Notes: generated from the sequence alone by a model not told the origin. A stretch of 64,000 bases of DNA from Planctomycetes bacterium syqfu (GCA_020974905.1 CP087563.1:4092001-4156000), one strand, 5' to 3'; shown: positions 54,016 to 62,085, counted from the first letter of the stretch. Made by a program: numbers and translations.

Positions 54016-54587
54016 GCATCCCCCTCGATTCGTTCAAAGTCCAGGACGATCACAGACGGGTTTACATTCCAACCGAATCCACGGGACGCATTGATTGAAT
54101 CCCAAAGGTGTACAAAACACTCAATGGCAAATTGCTCTGTGACATGTCCGTAATGGCGGCTGGTACCAATAGGATTTGATGCGCCCTCGGCAACGCAGTC
54201 CGCTGCTGAAATGTCCTGAACCCGTTCAACTCGCACGGAATTGATTTTCAACTGGATTCGGCTCATCCAGCGAGGCATGTGGATTGATGGCTTCCAAGGT
54301 CCGTCAATATTGCTGCTGGCAAGGTACGCAACTTCGTATCTTTCGCCTGGATTTGTTTTGGGAATGGGACCAGTCCATGGCTCGCGTTCCCATGTGCCGT
54401 ATTCGCAGTCTTCCCACATTTCATTCAACTGCCACGATTCACGCACCCAAAGCACATCGCCTGGTTGGTAAATCGGTACACCAGCTTTGCAGTTGCGCGG
54501 TGTGATCACTCGGCGTGTTTGGGTTTTCTGACCGGACAGAATTGCCTTCACCATTGGCGTGCTGAATAGAATAGGGTGCTCTCTCAC
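54012..54587 (-). CDS. Phage ASCH/PUA-like domain protein
   Basis: Pattern of phage ASCH proteins: HPILFSTPMVKAILSGQKTQTRRV at the start, YQPGDVLWVRESW, HMPRWMSRIQLKINSVRVERVQDI and a closing LWDSINASRGFGWNVNPSV. ASCH domains are PUA-like and bind RNA or modified bases. The GTG at 54587 overlaps the stop of the DUF5131 gene (GTGA) and follows GGGGGTGC. The location beside two methyltransferases suggests recognition of modified nucleic acid. Confidence 0.8.
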   Translation of the reverse strand: MREHPILFSTPMVKAILSGQKTQTRRVITPRNCKAGVPIYQPGDVLWVRESWQLNEMWEDCEYGTWEREPWTGPIPKTNPGERYEVAYLASSNIDGPWKPSIHMPRWMSRIQLKINSVRVERVQDISAADCVAEGASNPIGTSRHYGHVTEQFAIECFVHLWDSINASRGFGWNVNPSVIVLDFERIEGDA

Positions 54588-55648
54588 GCTGCACCCCCGA
54601 TCGCAGGCCATTCACGGCAGTTTTGAAGGTCTGCTGGCCATTCAGATGGATCGCCACCTTTACGATGCTTGAGCACCCGGCTGCGCCATGCCTTGCCGCC
54701 TTCATTGAAATACCGCTGGGATTTAAAGTACGCACCAACAAACTCCAGCCCGCCGAATGCTGCATAGCCAAGTTGCTTGAGGAAAACGGGAACTTTGAAT
54801 TCTTTGCAGTATTGAACCAGGATTCGGATATTCTTAACGTCGCACTGGCGTGCGTTCGGACCTGACTCACCGCCCAAAATCATCCAGCCAATTTTCGGAT
54901 GATCGAAAATCTCATCGGGAATATTGAATGGACTATCTTCCTTAAACCGATATCGCTTGCCCTGAATCCAATCGATCACATCCGTATATTCATCACCACC
55001 ATACTCGTTGTATCGCGGGATGATCTTGTCCAGGAGCGGTTCGCCAGACACAAACAGCAAAGCAGCGCGACATCGGAGCAGGTACGGCATTCTGTAGTCT
55101 GCGGTGTTTTGGTTTTCGATGCTGGTACCAAGCCAGACGTTTTTGGGCGGATTGTCCATATCGAATTTGGGCGGCAGTTCATCGACAGTGAGCTTGGTGC
55201 CGGATATCTCAACGATGGCGTGGCGAACCATTGCCCAGAACTCTTTGGAGTTGGTGATCTCCGCAGCACGTTCCGGTCGCTTGGTCAACACCTGGTAGGT
55301 GTGCCAATTTGCCAGCATCATCACCGCGTAGACTTTGGCGATGTAGTCGATGGGGACATTGGGATGAAATAGGTCGCTCATCGAGTTGACAAAGATCATG
55401 CGGGGCTTGTGCCAGTGAATCGGATCCGTCAACGCTTCATACATTCGCTCAATCTTGCCATTCCATTTGTGGCTGTTGTTGAGGACATTGAGGTATTTGG
55501 TTTTGCGATCGACCTTGCCGGATTTCTTTGCCATGGACGCCAGGCGGTGCGCCATCGTCTCGGCATAGCAGTTGCGGCAGCCTTCGCTGATCTTGGAACA
55601 CCCAACCACGGGGTTCCAGGTTCGCTCTGTCCATTCGATATTGCTCAT
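54584..55648 (-). CDS. DUF5131 (phage Gp37/Gp68-like) protein
   Basis: SNIEWTERTWNPVVGCSKIS and EGCRNCYAETMAHRL at the N-terminus form a cysteine cluster C-x6-C-x2-C plus CYAE, as in the phage Gp37/Gp68 family, which resembles a radical-SAM-like barrel. MIFVNSMSDLFH, WHTYQVLTKRPER, NVWLGTSIENQ, and GWMILGGESGPNAR are family motifs. The reaction is unestablished. ATGA overlap with the previous gene and GTGA with the next. Confidence 0.85.
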   Translation of the reverse strand: MSNIEWTERTWNPVVGCSKISEGCRNCYAETMAHRLASMAKKSGKVDRKTKYLNVLNNSHKWNGKIERMYEALTDPIHWHKPRMIFVNSMSDLFHPNVPIDYIAKVYAVMMLANWHTYQVLTKRPERAAEITNSKEFWAMVRHAIVEISGTKLTVDELPPKFDMDNPPKNVWLGTSIENQNTADYRMPYLLRCRAALLFVSGEPLLDKIIPRYNEYGGDEYTDVIDWIQGKRYRFKEDSPFNIPDEIFDHPKIGWMILGGESGPNARQCDVKNIRILVQYCKEFKVPVFLKQLGYAAFGGLEFVGAYFKSQRYFNEGGKAWRSRVLKHRKGGDPSEWPADLQNCREWPAIGGAA

Positions 55649-56196
55649 GCTGCCCCCTTTGCGCGTTGTTCCTTGAGGTGATCAACAAAGGGCAGCCAGA
55701 TGTATTTCCAGAACTGTTCGATCTCGGGTCGAACGCGTTGAGCACTTGGCAAATTTTCATAATCGCCAAAAATAGTATTGAACCAATCGCTATCAATCAG
55801 TTTGGTCCATATTGCATTGGCATCGTTATATTCAGTTGTAATTGGAATCAGGTCATCCCATGCGTCGCGTGCCTGCTCTTTGGTAATACTCCTGTCATAA
55901 CGCAATTCAAGGATGCTTTTCTTTACTTGATCGCCGAACTTTTCAACGTCTGGCTCGTAGAGTTTTCCATCAGAGAGTTTATTCATCGCATAATCCCGAT
56001 TTATGCGACAAAGAAAGTCATACGGGTCTGGGCCGGTGTGCGTCCAGTTGTAGGCGTAGTGGCCAAAGTCAGAATTGATCATGACGTTGACGGATTCGCG
56101 GCCAAACTCCAAAGAGATATTGCCCCAGGTATTCCAGCCTGATTCCATCTTCGTCCGTATCCGGTACAAGTCGATTTGTGCTTTTGTCACTGGCAT
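55645..56196 (-). CDS. Phage protein of unknown function (183 aa)
   Basis: No domain recognised with confidence. NISLEFGRESVNVMINSDFGHYAYNWTHTGPDPYDFLCR near residues 26-65 looks like a beta-sheet core and is the kind of segment found in phage early proteins. The C-terminal half is helical and aromatic. Overlaps at both ends (1 nt and ATGA) indicate translation. Confidence 0.6.
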   Translation of the reverse strand: MPVTKAQIDLYRIRTKMESGWNTWGNISLEFGRESVNVMINSDFGHYAYNWTHTGPDPYDFLCRINRDYAMNKLSDGKLYEPDVEKFGDQVKKSILELRYDRSITKEQARDAWDDLIPITTEYNDANAIWTKLIDSDWFNTIFGDYENLPSAQRVRPEIEQFWKYIWLPFVDHLKEQRAKGAA

Positions 56197-56657
56197 TAGG
56201 CACCTCCCCCAGGCAACCCAAGCCGTGGCATCTGTCCCGACTGTGCAGCTTCAAGCAATTTTGGCATTGCAAAATCACCGAATGTCACACCGTTGGGCAT
56301 CACAACAAACGCCATGAATTCATGCTCAAGCGTGGTAACACCTTCCTCAATCGCATTGAGTTTGGCTTTGATGGTCAAAAGCAGGACTCGCCATTTCTGA
56401 CGTGTCGCCTGCTCCCATTCCTTATACATCTGATCATCTGATCGTCGGTTTCTGCGGTTTGGAGACATTCTGAATTTTTCGCGTGGCGGGAAGCTGATTG
56501 ATATTTGAATGAGTAGGTTCTTGTACTCAAATGCAATCGTTGCTTTGTCATCATCTTCAATGATTCCAACGCGACCTGCCCCATGACGACGCAGAGTCTC
56601 TTTAATTTCGAACTGCGATTTCTCAACACTCACATTTGTGTTTTTTGCGTAAGACAT
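56196..56657 (-). CDS. Phage protein of unknown function (153 aa), widespread early-gene type
   Basis: [27 protein letters not shown] followed by WEQATRQKWRVLLLTIKAKL and EHEFMAFVVMPNGVTFGD resembles a conserved unknown family in many phages (NTxVSxEKSxxEI ... WRALxLxIKAKLExxE). The start at 56657 is supported by TGATG overlap with the SEC-C gene stop. Confidence 0.7.
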   Translation of the reverse strand: MSYAKNTNVSVEKSQFEIKETLRRHGAGRVGIIEDDDKATIAFEYKNLLIQISISFPPREKFRMSPNRRNRRSDDQMYKEWEQATRQKWRVLLLTIKAKLNAIEEGVTTLEHEFMAFVVMPNGVTFGDFAMPKLLEAAQSGQMPRLGLPGGGA

Positions 56658-56878
56658 CATGCACCTGCCTTTGCAAGCTGCCGGCAGCATCGCTTAAATT
56701 TCTTGCCAGATCCGCATGGGCACGGATCGTTGCGACCCACTTTTAATCGGCCACGCCTTGGAGTAATGCTTTTGATGGCCTGTTCACTGACTGGCATAAA
56801 ATGCCGTGCGATTTCACCCGGTGTGAATTTTTCACGCATTTCTCCAACGCTGTAGATTTTTCCTGTCCTTGTATCCAT
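56657..56878 (-). CDS. SEC-C motif zinc-binding protein
   Basis: Seventy-three residues ending in [19 protein letters not shown], the SEC-C zinc knuckle known from SecA and many small proteins. The zinc site is CPC...CC. The N-terminal 45 residues have no recognised fold. An AAGGA site precedes the ATG; the stop overlaps the next start as TGATG. A binding adaptor role is likely. Confidence 0.85.
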   Translation of the reverse strand: MDTRTGKIYSVGEMREKFTPGEIARHFMPVSEQAIKSITPRRGRLKVGRNDPCPCGSGKKFKRCCRQLAKAGA

Positions 56879-56894
56879 CCTGTCATCCTTTCAT

Positions 56895-57287
56895 TCAACC
56901 ACCGATGTACCGCCAACACTTGAGGTCATTGCGATGGCTGCCTTCGGTCTCACTCTTGTGATATTTGCCGGTGAATTCCCAGCACTTCGGAGCAAACACT
57001 GCCCCGAGAAAATTCCTGCTCAAACGCTCTGGTCCGGGCACATCGGGAATGGCCTCAAAGACCTTGCGGGCGTCATCAGCGGTGACGTAGGCGTCGATGC
57101 CGTACTTAGCACGTCGCTCCATCCATGTCTGCCGCATGGCCAGGCGGATGATCGTCAACCAGTGCTTTCGCTTCTGCTCGAACATGTCCATGACCTGGTC
57201 TTTTTTCTGCTGCTCGGTCACTGACCGGGGCTTTTGAGGTTTCTCATAGACAAGGTCGAACAAGGTCATTCCTTTGGTGGCACACAT
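56895..57287 (-). CDS. Phage protein of unknown function (130 aa)
   Basis: Mostly helical and basic, with MRQTWMERRAKYGIDAYVTADDARKVFE in the middle and a C-terminal FLGAVFAPKCWEFTGKYHKS. The latter resembles ends of phage proteins found near replication genes. GGAG lies six bases before the ATG. No domain assigned. Confidence 0.6.
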   Translation of the reverse strand: MCATKGMTLFDLVYEKPQKPRSVTEQQKKDQVMDMFEQKRKHWLTIIRLAMRQTWMERRAKYGIDAYVTADDARKVFEAIPDVPGPERLSRNFLGAVFAPKCWEFTGKYHKSETEGSHRNDLKCWRYIGG

Positions 57288-57341
57288 ATCGATCTCCGAT
57301 CGAAAAAAGGTGGCAGCGCGCGGTGTTATAAACTTCTATGT

Positions 57342-58034
57342 CTAGGCCCGTCCTGGGCCGTTTAGCGTTTCACTATCCAAGTCCACACCATGCGGACTGG
57401 ATGGCGTGCGCGCTGCCACCTGGTTATTCATCACGATGTCAGCCATGGCTTTTCGCAGACCCGGGTGCTCCAATGCCCGCTTGCGTTGCCGGCGGGCCAT
57501 CATGGGTACGGATTCAGCCATAGCGACCTGCTCCCGCAGGGATTCAAGTTCCTGTTTACTCTTGTTTGCCAGCACCATTTCCACAAAGGCAGCGTCTTGG
57601 GCCTGTTTGGCCATTTCTGCCCGATCACGCTCTTCCTTGGCCAGTTGATCAACCTTCGCAGCCTCGGCACGTTCGGCCTTCCTGGCGGCTTCCAGTACCT
57701 GCGGATCCTGCGGGAACCCGTTTTTCAGGTCGGTGACAATAAATCCACGCCAGTTGGCGACCGGCTTGCCCTTGACCGGCTTGTTGTGCTTGCGGTAGTA
57801 CTCCGCCTTCTGCAGGGTCTGGATCACCGCGTCGGCGCCATACCGGCGGACATGCTGCTGGGCGTCGCGTGGGTTGAATTCAAAATCCTCGACCATCGCC
57901 TGGACCGCTTCCACCCCGTCGAACAGCCCGGTGGGTTCGGCTGCCTTGTCCTGGCTGGAAAGAATTTCCTCGTCGTCGTCGCGCCTTTCGACGATGATTT
58001 CACTGACTTTGTTCCTGACTGAATTAGGGCGCAC
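57342..58034 (-). CDS. C-terminal part of a replication initiator, second frame
   Basis: The frame encodes a region typical of the C-terminal domain of helix-turn-helix replication initiators (RRYGADAVIQTLQKAEYYRKHNKPVKGKPVANWRGFI), then a charged coiled-coil-like stretch rich in Ala, Glu and Lys, and a basic end. Its own GTG start at 58034 lies inside an 8-bp hairpin (58027-58046). The open frame continues upstream to 58127 without a stop. It is in -1 frame relative to the helix-turn-helix gene, so it may be joined to it by frameshifting at the G7 tract (58088-58094), or translated separately. Confidence 0.7.
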   Translation of the reverse strand: MRPNSVRNKVSEIIVERRDDDEEILSSQDKAAEPTGLFDGVEAVQAMVEDFEFNPRDAQQHVRRYGADAVIQTLQKAEYYRKHNKPVKGKPVANWRGFIVTDLKNGFPQDPQVLEAARKAERAEAAKVDQLAKEERDRAEMAKQAQDAAFVEMVLANKSKQELESLREQVAMAESVPMMARRQRKRALEHPGLRKAMADIVMNNQVAARTPSSPHGVDLDSETLNGPGRA

Positions 58035-58510
58035 GTTTGTGCGCCCCTGGGCGCATGAATCTGCGCCCCCCGGCGCATATCTGTGCGCCCCCCCGGCGCA
58101 GATTCGTGCGCGTCGGGGGCGTGATAATCAAAGCTGTAGGAGGTCACTTCGAAGGGTTGGAAGATGAAGGTATCGGTAATCCGACCTTCATGTCCCTGGG
58201 GGATCCGTTTCAGGAATTGTTGAGGATGCTGCTCGAGCGATTTCAAAGCCAACTGCACTGCCCGTTCGCGCCGACCTGCTTTGGCCGCGATAGTTTTTAC
58301 GCTGGGGTAGGAGTGACCCTCGATATTTGCATGACTCAAAAGTACCCAAAGCACGGGAACCTCCGACTTCTCTAACGATGCGATCAACCCTGTGTTGGTC
58401 GCCCATACGATCCAGTCACTTCGCCATCCACGCTTATCACCTTGTGTAAGTCGCGTCTGGCCTGCTGGTCGGGCATCCTGCCCGTTACGCTGTTCAAGGC
58501 GTGGGATCAT
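57824..58510 (-). CDS. Helix-turn-helix replication-initiator-like protein, first frame
   Basis: The N-terminal ~130 residues are a winged helix (VPVLWVLLSHANIEGHSYPSVKTIAAKAGR, then VQLALKSLEQ) as in phage and plasmid initiators. After about residue 130 the frame runs through the G/C-rich iteron-like repeats and then into a low-quality Ser/Arg-rich tail that overlaps the better-looking second frame at 57824-58034. This tail is probably not the natural end. It starts by ATGA overlap with the upstream gene. A DNA-replication role is inferred from fold and iterons. Confidence 0.7.
   Translation of the reverse strand: MIPRLEQRNGQDARPAGQTRLTQGDKRGWRSDWIVWATNTGLIASLEKSEVPVLWVLLSHANIEGHSYPSVKTIAAKAGRRERAVQLALKSLEQHPQQFLKRIPQGHEGRITDTFIFQPFEVTSYSFDYHAPDAHESAPGGRTDMRRGAQIHAPRGAQTCALIQSGTKSVKSSSKGATTTRKFFPARTRQPNPPGCSTGWKRSRRWSRILNSTHATPSSMSAGMAPTR
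58027..58111 (-). repeat. Iteron-like tandem repeats inside the initiator gene
   Basis: Three units of 23, 22 and 22 nt of the form GCGCC-G(n)-GCGCA-rich with a short AT tail lie at 58077-58099, 58055-58076 and 58033-58054, with half units at both ends. Their G runs are 7, 6 and 4. Each unit also holds an inverted GCGC. Placement inside the initiator gene resembles the lambda origin within gene O. Confidence 0.65.
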
Positions 58511-58749
58511 GTAGACTCCGTTATGGCGATGACAGCAGCACCCCCCATGGTGCCCTGACGATCGCGGCCACGTTTGAGCATCCCCTGGACGAATTGCTCA
58601 ACACCTAGGCGGGTGATATCAATCTCAACGTCCACGTCGACGGTGTGATATTGGCCCTTGTCATCCCGCACGCAGAGCGAGCCAAAGTGCATGGTCCGCT
58701 TGTATTCCGGCTCACGGCCAGTGATTGGGTGAACGGTGGGATCAGGCAT
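58507..58749 (-). CDS. Small phage protein of unknown function (80 aa)
   Basis: The ATG at 58749 (MPDPTVHPITGREP) follows GAGG and overlaps the RdgC-like stop by 8 nt. The body HFGSLCVRDDKGQYHTVDVDVEIDITRLGVEQFV is beta-rich. No domain assigned. ATGA overlap with the initiator gene supports translation. Confidence 0.6.
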   Translation of the reverse strand: MPDPTVHPITGREPEYKRTMHFGSLCVRDDKGQYHTVDVDVEIDITRLGVEQFVQGMLKRGRDRQGTMGGAAVIAITEST

Positions 58750-59998
58750 TGCTACCTCGCTTCCCATTTCTGGACTTGATCCATTTGCTGATGGCTTCAC
58801 GGCGGGTTGGCCAGGCTTCCGGATCCATTCGAACCTTGAGGAAGCAGGAATACAGACCGTGCATGATGCTGATGATCCGCTGCACCATTGCGATTTGATG
58901 TACGGTGACTTCCCGCGGGGACTGAGCCTCGTCAGGATCTGGATGCTTGATGCCCGAGAGGATCATCATGTCCGCCTGGAAAGTCAGTTCCCATTGCTCG
59001 CTGTCCTGGTTGGCGATGATCATGCCTGCCTTGCGGGGCCACTTACCGGTCACCAGGGCGTCGGCGGCTTCCTTGAGCCTGGTAGGCCCATCGCCGCGCA
59101 GGGTTTGTTTGCCGCCAATCTCCCAGGCACAGTCCATGTTCAGTGTCCGGTCGATCATGATGTCGATGGGCTCCTTCAAGGTGCTATCGCATCCCTTGCG
59201 GCTGATCAGTGATTTGTTGATTTCAATCTCGGCCTCATGCTCTTCGATCACCCACCACATCCAGAGCAGGAATTCGTTGCCAAGGAAATCCTTCATGTCC
59301 ACGCTTTTGACCGCCCAGGGGACGATCGGGATTTCGGTACCGTCGACCAGGTTGGCGGTATCGATTGCAGCTGATGGTGCGTCGGTGAACGCGGAGGGTC
59401 GGATGTCTTCAAAGTCCCGCATACCGGCCAGGTGGCCGGGGTACTGGCGTGCCATACAGCCGGACGTCAGTTGATCCAGTTCCACATTGAAGCTATCGCG
59501 CATGATCTTGTGCAGTTCGTCGGATACCGCGTTGCTGGCTGCACCGCAGATGAGGACCCGATTGTTGAAATCCCACATCAGGGCGACCATCTTGGATTTG
59601 CGATGTTTACCGGCTGCCAGTTCCTCCTGGATCTGCCGGTTGGTCAATTCAGTGACCTCGCGTTTTTCAGCCTTGGATAGAAAACCAATGGATAAATCTT
59701 TTTTCCCAGCAACCGCTTTTTCGTGCATGCTTTTGTAAGCCTGTTTGATGCTCGATGGCACCTTGTGGGTGTCGATTCGTAAGCCAAACAGCAGCACGGG
59801 GCCAAAGCAGTTTTTAGCGTGTTCGAATTGCGTGTCATAGATGTGCATACCGGTCACAAAGCCGACCTCAATCTCCTGAGGCACGCCGATGTCCTGATTT
59901 TTGAAAGAGAACTCGGTCAGTACCGAGAGCGTGGATGCGTCCGCCACTGTCGGGGCGTCGCCTGATACGGCGTATTGGCATAGTGTTTTGGGGACCAT
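58742..59998 (-). CDS. RdgC-like recombination-associated protein, phage type
   Basis: The C-terminal half follows the RdgC plan: NEFLLWMWWVIEEHEAEI, then LKEPIDIMIDRTL, a KEAADALVTGKWPRKAGMII stretch, WELTFQADMMILSGIKHP and a final helix HGLYSCFLKVRMDPEAWPTRREAISKWI. RdgC forms a DNA-encircling dimer that modulates recombination; phage homologues are frequent near replication genes. AGGAG precedes the ATG at 59998. Assignment is by pattern, moderate certainty. Confidence 0.6.
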   Translation of the reverse strand: MVPKTLCQYAVSGDAPTVADASTLSVLTEFSFKNQDIGVPQEIEVGFVTGMHIYDTQFEHAKNCFGPVLLFGLRIDTHKVPSSIKQAYKSMHEKAVAGKKDLSIGFLSKAEKREVTELTNRQIQEELAAGKHRKSKMVALMWDFNNRVLICGAASNAVSDELHKIMRDSFNVELDQLTSGCMARQYPGHLAGMRDFEDIRPSAFTDAPSAAIDTANLVDGTEIPIVPWAVKSVDMKDFLGNEFLLWMWWVIEEHEAEIEINKSLISRKGCDSTLKEPIDIMIDRTLNMDCAWEIGGKQTLRGDGPTRLKEAADALVTGKWPRKAGMIIANQDSEQWELTFQADMMILSGIKHPDPDEAQSPREVTVHQIAMVQRIISIMHGLYSCFLKVRMDPEAWPTRREAISKWIKSRNGKRGSNA

Positions 59999-60018
59999 GG
60001 GGTTCTCCTGTCGTTGGG

Positions 60019-60411
60019 TCACCAAGGGATGTATCCGGATCCGACCATGTAGATGACAAGGCCGGTGATGATCAAAACTGTGCCAGCGATATTGGGAAGC
60101 CAGCGTTTGATGAATGCCGCGCGCCGGTGGGCGCGGTGAATTCGGATGAAGTCAGCAAGCATGCGTTTGTTGTCGTCTTCCAGTCTCTTGCCCAACTCAG
60201 CCAAAGATGCACTGCTGTCTATGACAACTTTGTGCATGGCGAGTTCAACACATTGGGCATTCATCTGCTCAGACGCCTTGACCGCTTCGTCGCTGATCTG
60301 AACGGTGTCAGTTTTGTTTTTTGTCACCAGTAGATCCAAGAAAGCAAAAGACGACGTGTCAGGTAGGCCTGGATTTATGCGTTTCTGATCCGGTGATTTC
60401 CAAGCCACCAT
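60019..60411 (-). CDS. Phage membrane protein of unknown function (130 aa)
   Basis: The ATG at 60411 has TTGGAG six bases upstream; an in-frame TTG at 60423 is less likely. A charged helical region precedes a basic stretch (IRIHRAHRRAAFIKRW) and one C-terminal membrane helix (about 107-126). Tail-anchored topology suggests a superinfection or replication-anchoring role, but this is a guess. Confidence 0.6.
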   Translation of the reverse strand: MVAWKSPDQKRINPGLPDTSSFAFLDLLVTKNKTDTVQISDEAVKASEQMNAQCVELAMHKVVIDSSASLAELGKRLEDDNKRMLADFIRIHRAHRRAAFIKRWLPNIAGTVLIITGLVIYMVGSGYIPW

Positions 60412-60825
60412 GCTGATCTCCAATCCTGCTGGTGCGCACAGATCGCGCCGCGACCATCGCGGTTGCGTTCCGTGCAGTTTTTTGGTTTAAACACCCGATC
60501 AGCCGTCAAGCCGACCAGGTGGTAGTAAGCAACTTTGGACGAAAAATCGCGGGCCATGCAAAACGCCCGACGATATGTTTTTGATTTGATGTATGCTCGC
60601 AAAGGAATTGGCCATCACCCTGGCGACGTCAGATCGGCTGTGGTTCTTCCGGATACGGGATACGCTGTCGCCCTGTGGGAACCAAACGATAATGACGAGC
60701 ATGGATTTCAAATGACATATGCGTGAATAAAAAGCATTGCCAGAAACTCAAGCCTGACGAATACACGTCGACGAGTTTGGTAATCACTTTGTAAGTCCAC
60801 ACGATGAACACTTGTCAATCTCCAA
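60412..60825. other. Region without a clear gene, upstream of the tail-anchored protein
   Basis: Several short frames exist on both strands, such as a minus frame 60375-60557 (starts MARDFSSKVAYYH, with NCTERNRDGRGAIC) and a plus frame 60535-60726 (starts MDEKSRAMQNAR). None has a good ribosome site or chained overlap. The gap separates the two tRNAs from the operon and probably holds a promoter. Confidence 0.35.
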
Positions 60826-60899
60826 TAGCGTGTACCGGGCTCGAACCGGTGACCTTCTGGATGAAACCCAGACGAGCTAGCCAACTGCTCCAACACGCC
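60826..60899 (-). tRNA. tRNA-Glu(UUC), phage-borne
   Basis: A complete cloverleaf: acceptor GGCGTGT/ACACGCT (one G-U pair at the end), D-stem GAGC/GCTC, anticodon stem TCTGG/CCAGA with loop GTTTCAT (U33, anticodon UUC, A37) and T-arm ACCGG-TTCGAGC-CCGGT. CCA is not encoded. Confidence 0.85.
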
Positions 60900-60916
60900 A
60901 ATTTTCACTTTTTCAA

Positions 60917-60989
60917 TAACGGCGGGAGGACTCGAACATCCGACCTCCGGGTTATGGGCCCGGCAAGCTGGCCGCTGCTCTACGCCGCG
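60917..60989 (-). tRNA. Initiator-like tRNA-Met(CAU), phage-borne
   Basis: Several initiator hallmarks are present: an unpaired first acceptor position (C1 opposite U72), A11-U24 in the D-stem (GAGC/GCTT), and three G-C pairs at the base of the anticodon stem (CCGGG/CCCGG). The anticodon loop is CCCATAA: CAU with C33 instead of the nearly universal U33. The T-stem has one mismatch. CCA is not encoded. Confidence 0.75.
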
Positions 60990-60994
60990 TTTGT

Positions 60995-61264
60995 TTATCC
61001 ACCGGAATCAATCGACACGCTGGAACGCTCGATCTCTTCTTTGTTCTCCAGGCGATGGGCACACTCACGCATTGACTTGATGGCATCCTCGCGATTGCAT
61101 GAACTGATGTACTGCGCAACCTTCGGATCGTTGAACACCAGAATGACAAATTTATTACTCTTGTCGTTTGTCATCGCATTCAAGATGCGGTTGCATCCAT
61201 TTGCGAGCAAAGTCATCAAGTGCCCTAATTCTGGCTCAGTCATGTCCTGCATCTGCTTTTGCAT
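60995..61264 (-). CDS. Small phage protein of unknown function (89 aa)
   Basis: MTEPELGHLMTLLANGCNRIL, NKFVILVFNDPKVAQYISSC and NREDAIKSMRECAHRLE form a pattern I recall from many phages (LVFxxPGVAQYVSNxxRxDxIxxLRExAxRLE). Function unknown. GAGAGG precedes the ATG at 61264. It lies 5 nt upstream of the initiator-like tRNA. Confidence 0.75.
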   Translation of the reverse strand: MQKQMQDMTEPELGHLMTLLANGCNRILNAMTNDKSNKFVILVFNDPKVAQYISSCNREDAIKSMRECAHRLENKEEIERSSVSIDSGG

Positions 61265-61275
61265 GTCGATCCTCT

Positions 61276-61482
61276 CTACGTGGTCTTGGGGGCTCCCGAC
61301 TCGCTGTCGGTTTCAACCGCGTCCTTTCGGCCATCCCAAATACACACTGTCTTCAGCGGCCCCTGATCCTGAATGCTCAGCCATGTTGTCGCCCGTTTCC
61401 GGGCCAAGGTTCGGTACCATTCAAAACGCCAAACCAACCATGCCTTGACCGACGGGACACACCCGCCATAGGGGCCTATCAT
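61276..61482 (-). CDS. Possible small phage protein (68 aa)
   Basis: Aromatic-rich first half (VKAWLVWRFEWYRTLARKRATTWLSI) and a short acidic tail. It fits neatly between its neighbours, but no ribosome site is seen before the ATG and no family is recognised. Confidence 0.4.
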   Translation of the reverse strand: MIGPYGGCVPSVKAWLVWRFEWYRTLARKRATTWLSIQDQGPLKTVCIWDGRKDAVETDSESGAPKTT

Positions 61483-61500
61483 TAGGGTTTAATCAAGGGA

Positions 61501-62085
61501 TTACTGTTTCCACGCTGGCACCGGCGATTTCGATTCCGGTACCTCCTGGCTGGCCTGCGGTTCGGTGACATCTTCCTGGGGCTTTTCTTCGACCGATGTC
61601 AGATCCGTCGCATAAAACCAATCTTCGACTTGGCACCCCACGGCGTTCTTATACTGCACGTGGTACACAAGATTGGTTCGGATGCTTTCAGACCGGGCGA
61701 CGACAATTCCCGTCTCGCCGCTGGCAAGGCTGACTTTTTCTTGCAGCCTGAAATCCCAGGCCGTGAGCCGTGCCTGGCCTGGTGAAAAGTGGTCAAGCCT
61801 TGCGTCAAGAGGCTTCAATTCATCGACCACCAATTCAAAACTTTGTACCGGCGGATACTCACAATAAAAACCATCCGGTTTGTCCATTGTGGGGTCGACC
61901 AACGGCACCGAAGTGGTGCATTCCTCGGTGTAAAGCTGGCCGTTGGCATTGAACACAGCCAGGTTGACGCAGGTAGCGGACCACACGTGTGCGATCTTGG
62001 CAGCCAACGGTGCATCACGATGTGAATCCGCACTGGTTGATGGGTAGTAATGGACGTCTTGTCCAACAGTAGGTTGTGAATTCAT
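61501..62085 (-). CDS. Phage protein of unknown function (194 aa)
   Basis: The ATG at 62085 has TTGGAGA at the right distance and overlaps the preceding small gene as TGATG. VGQDVHYYP, AKIAHVWSATCVNLAVFNANGQ and a Pro/Glu/Ser-rich tail resemble small phage proteins with an SH3-like fold that often precede lysis or tail genes. No confident family. Confidence 0.6.
   Translation of the reverse strand: MNSQPTVGQDVHYYPSTSADSHRDAPLAAKIAHVWSATCVNLAVFNANGQLYTEECTTSVPLVDPTMDKPDGFYCEYPPVQSFELVVDELKPLDARLDHFSPGQARLTAWDFRLQEKVSLASGETGIVVARSESIRTNLVYHVQYKNAVGCQVEDWFYATDLTSVEEKPQEDVTEPQASQEVPESKSPVPAWKQ

Noticed and set aside
57824-58034. C-terminal 70 residues of the helix-turn-helix frame as genuine protein
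   Set aside because: Ser/Arg/Thr-rich low-quality sequence, while the -1 frame over the same DNA reads as an initiator C-terminal domain.
60804-61448. Plus-strand 214-codon frame
   Set aside because: It runs antisense through two tRNAs and a small phage gene; GLEPVTFWMKP is a typical tRNA antisense product.
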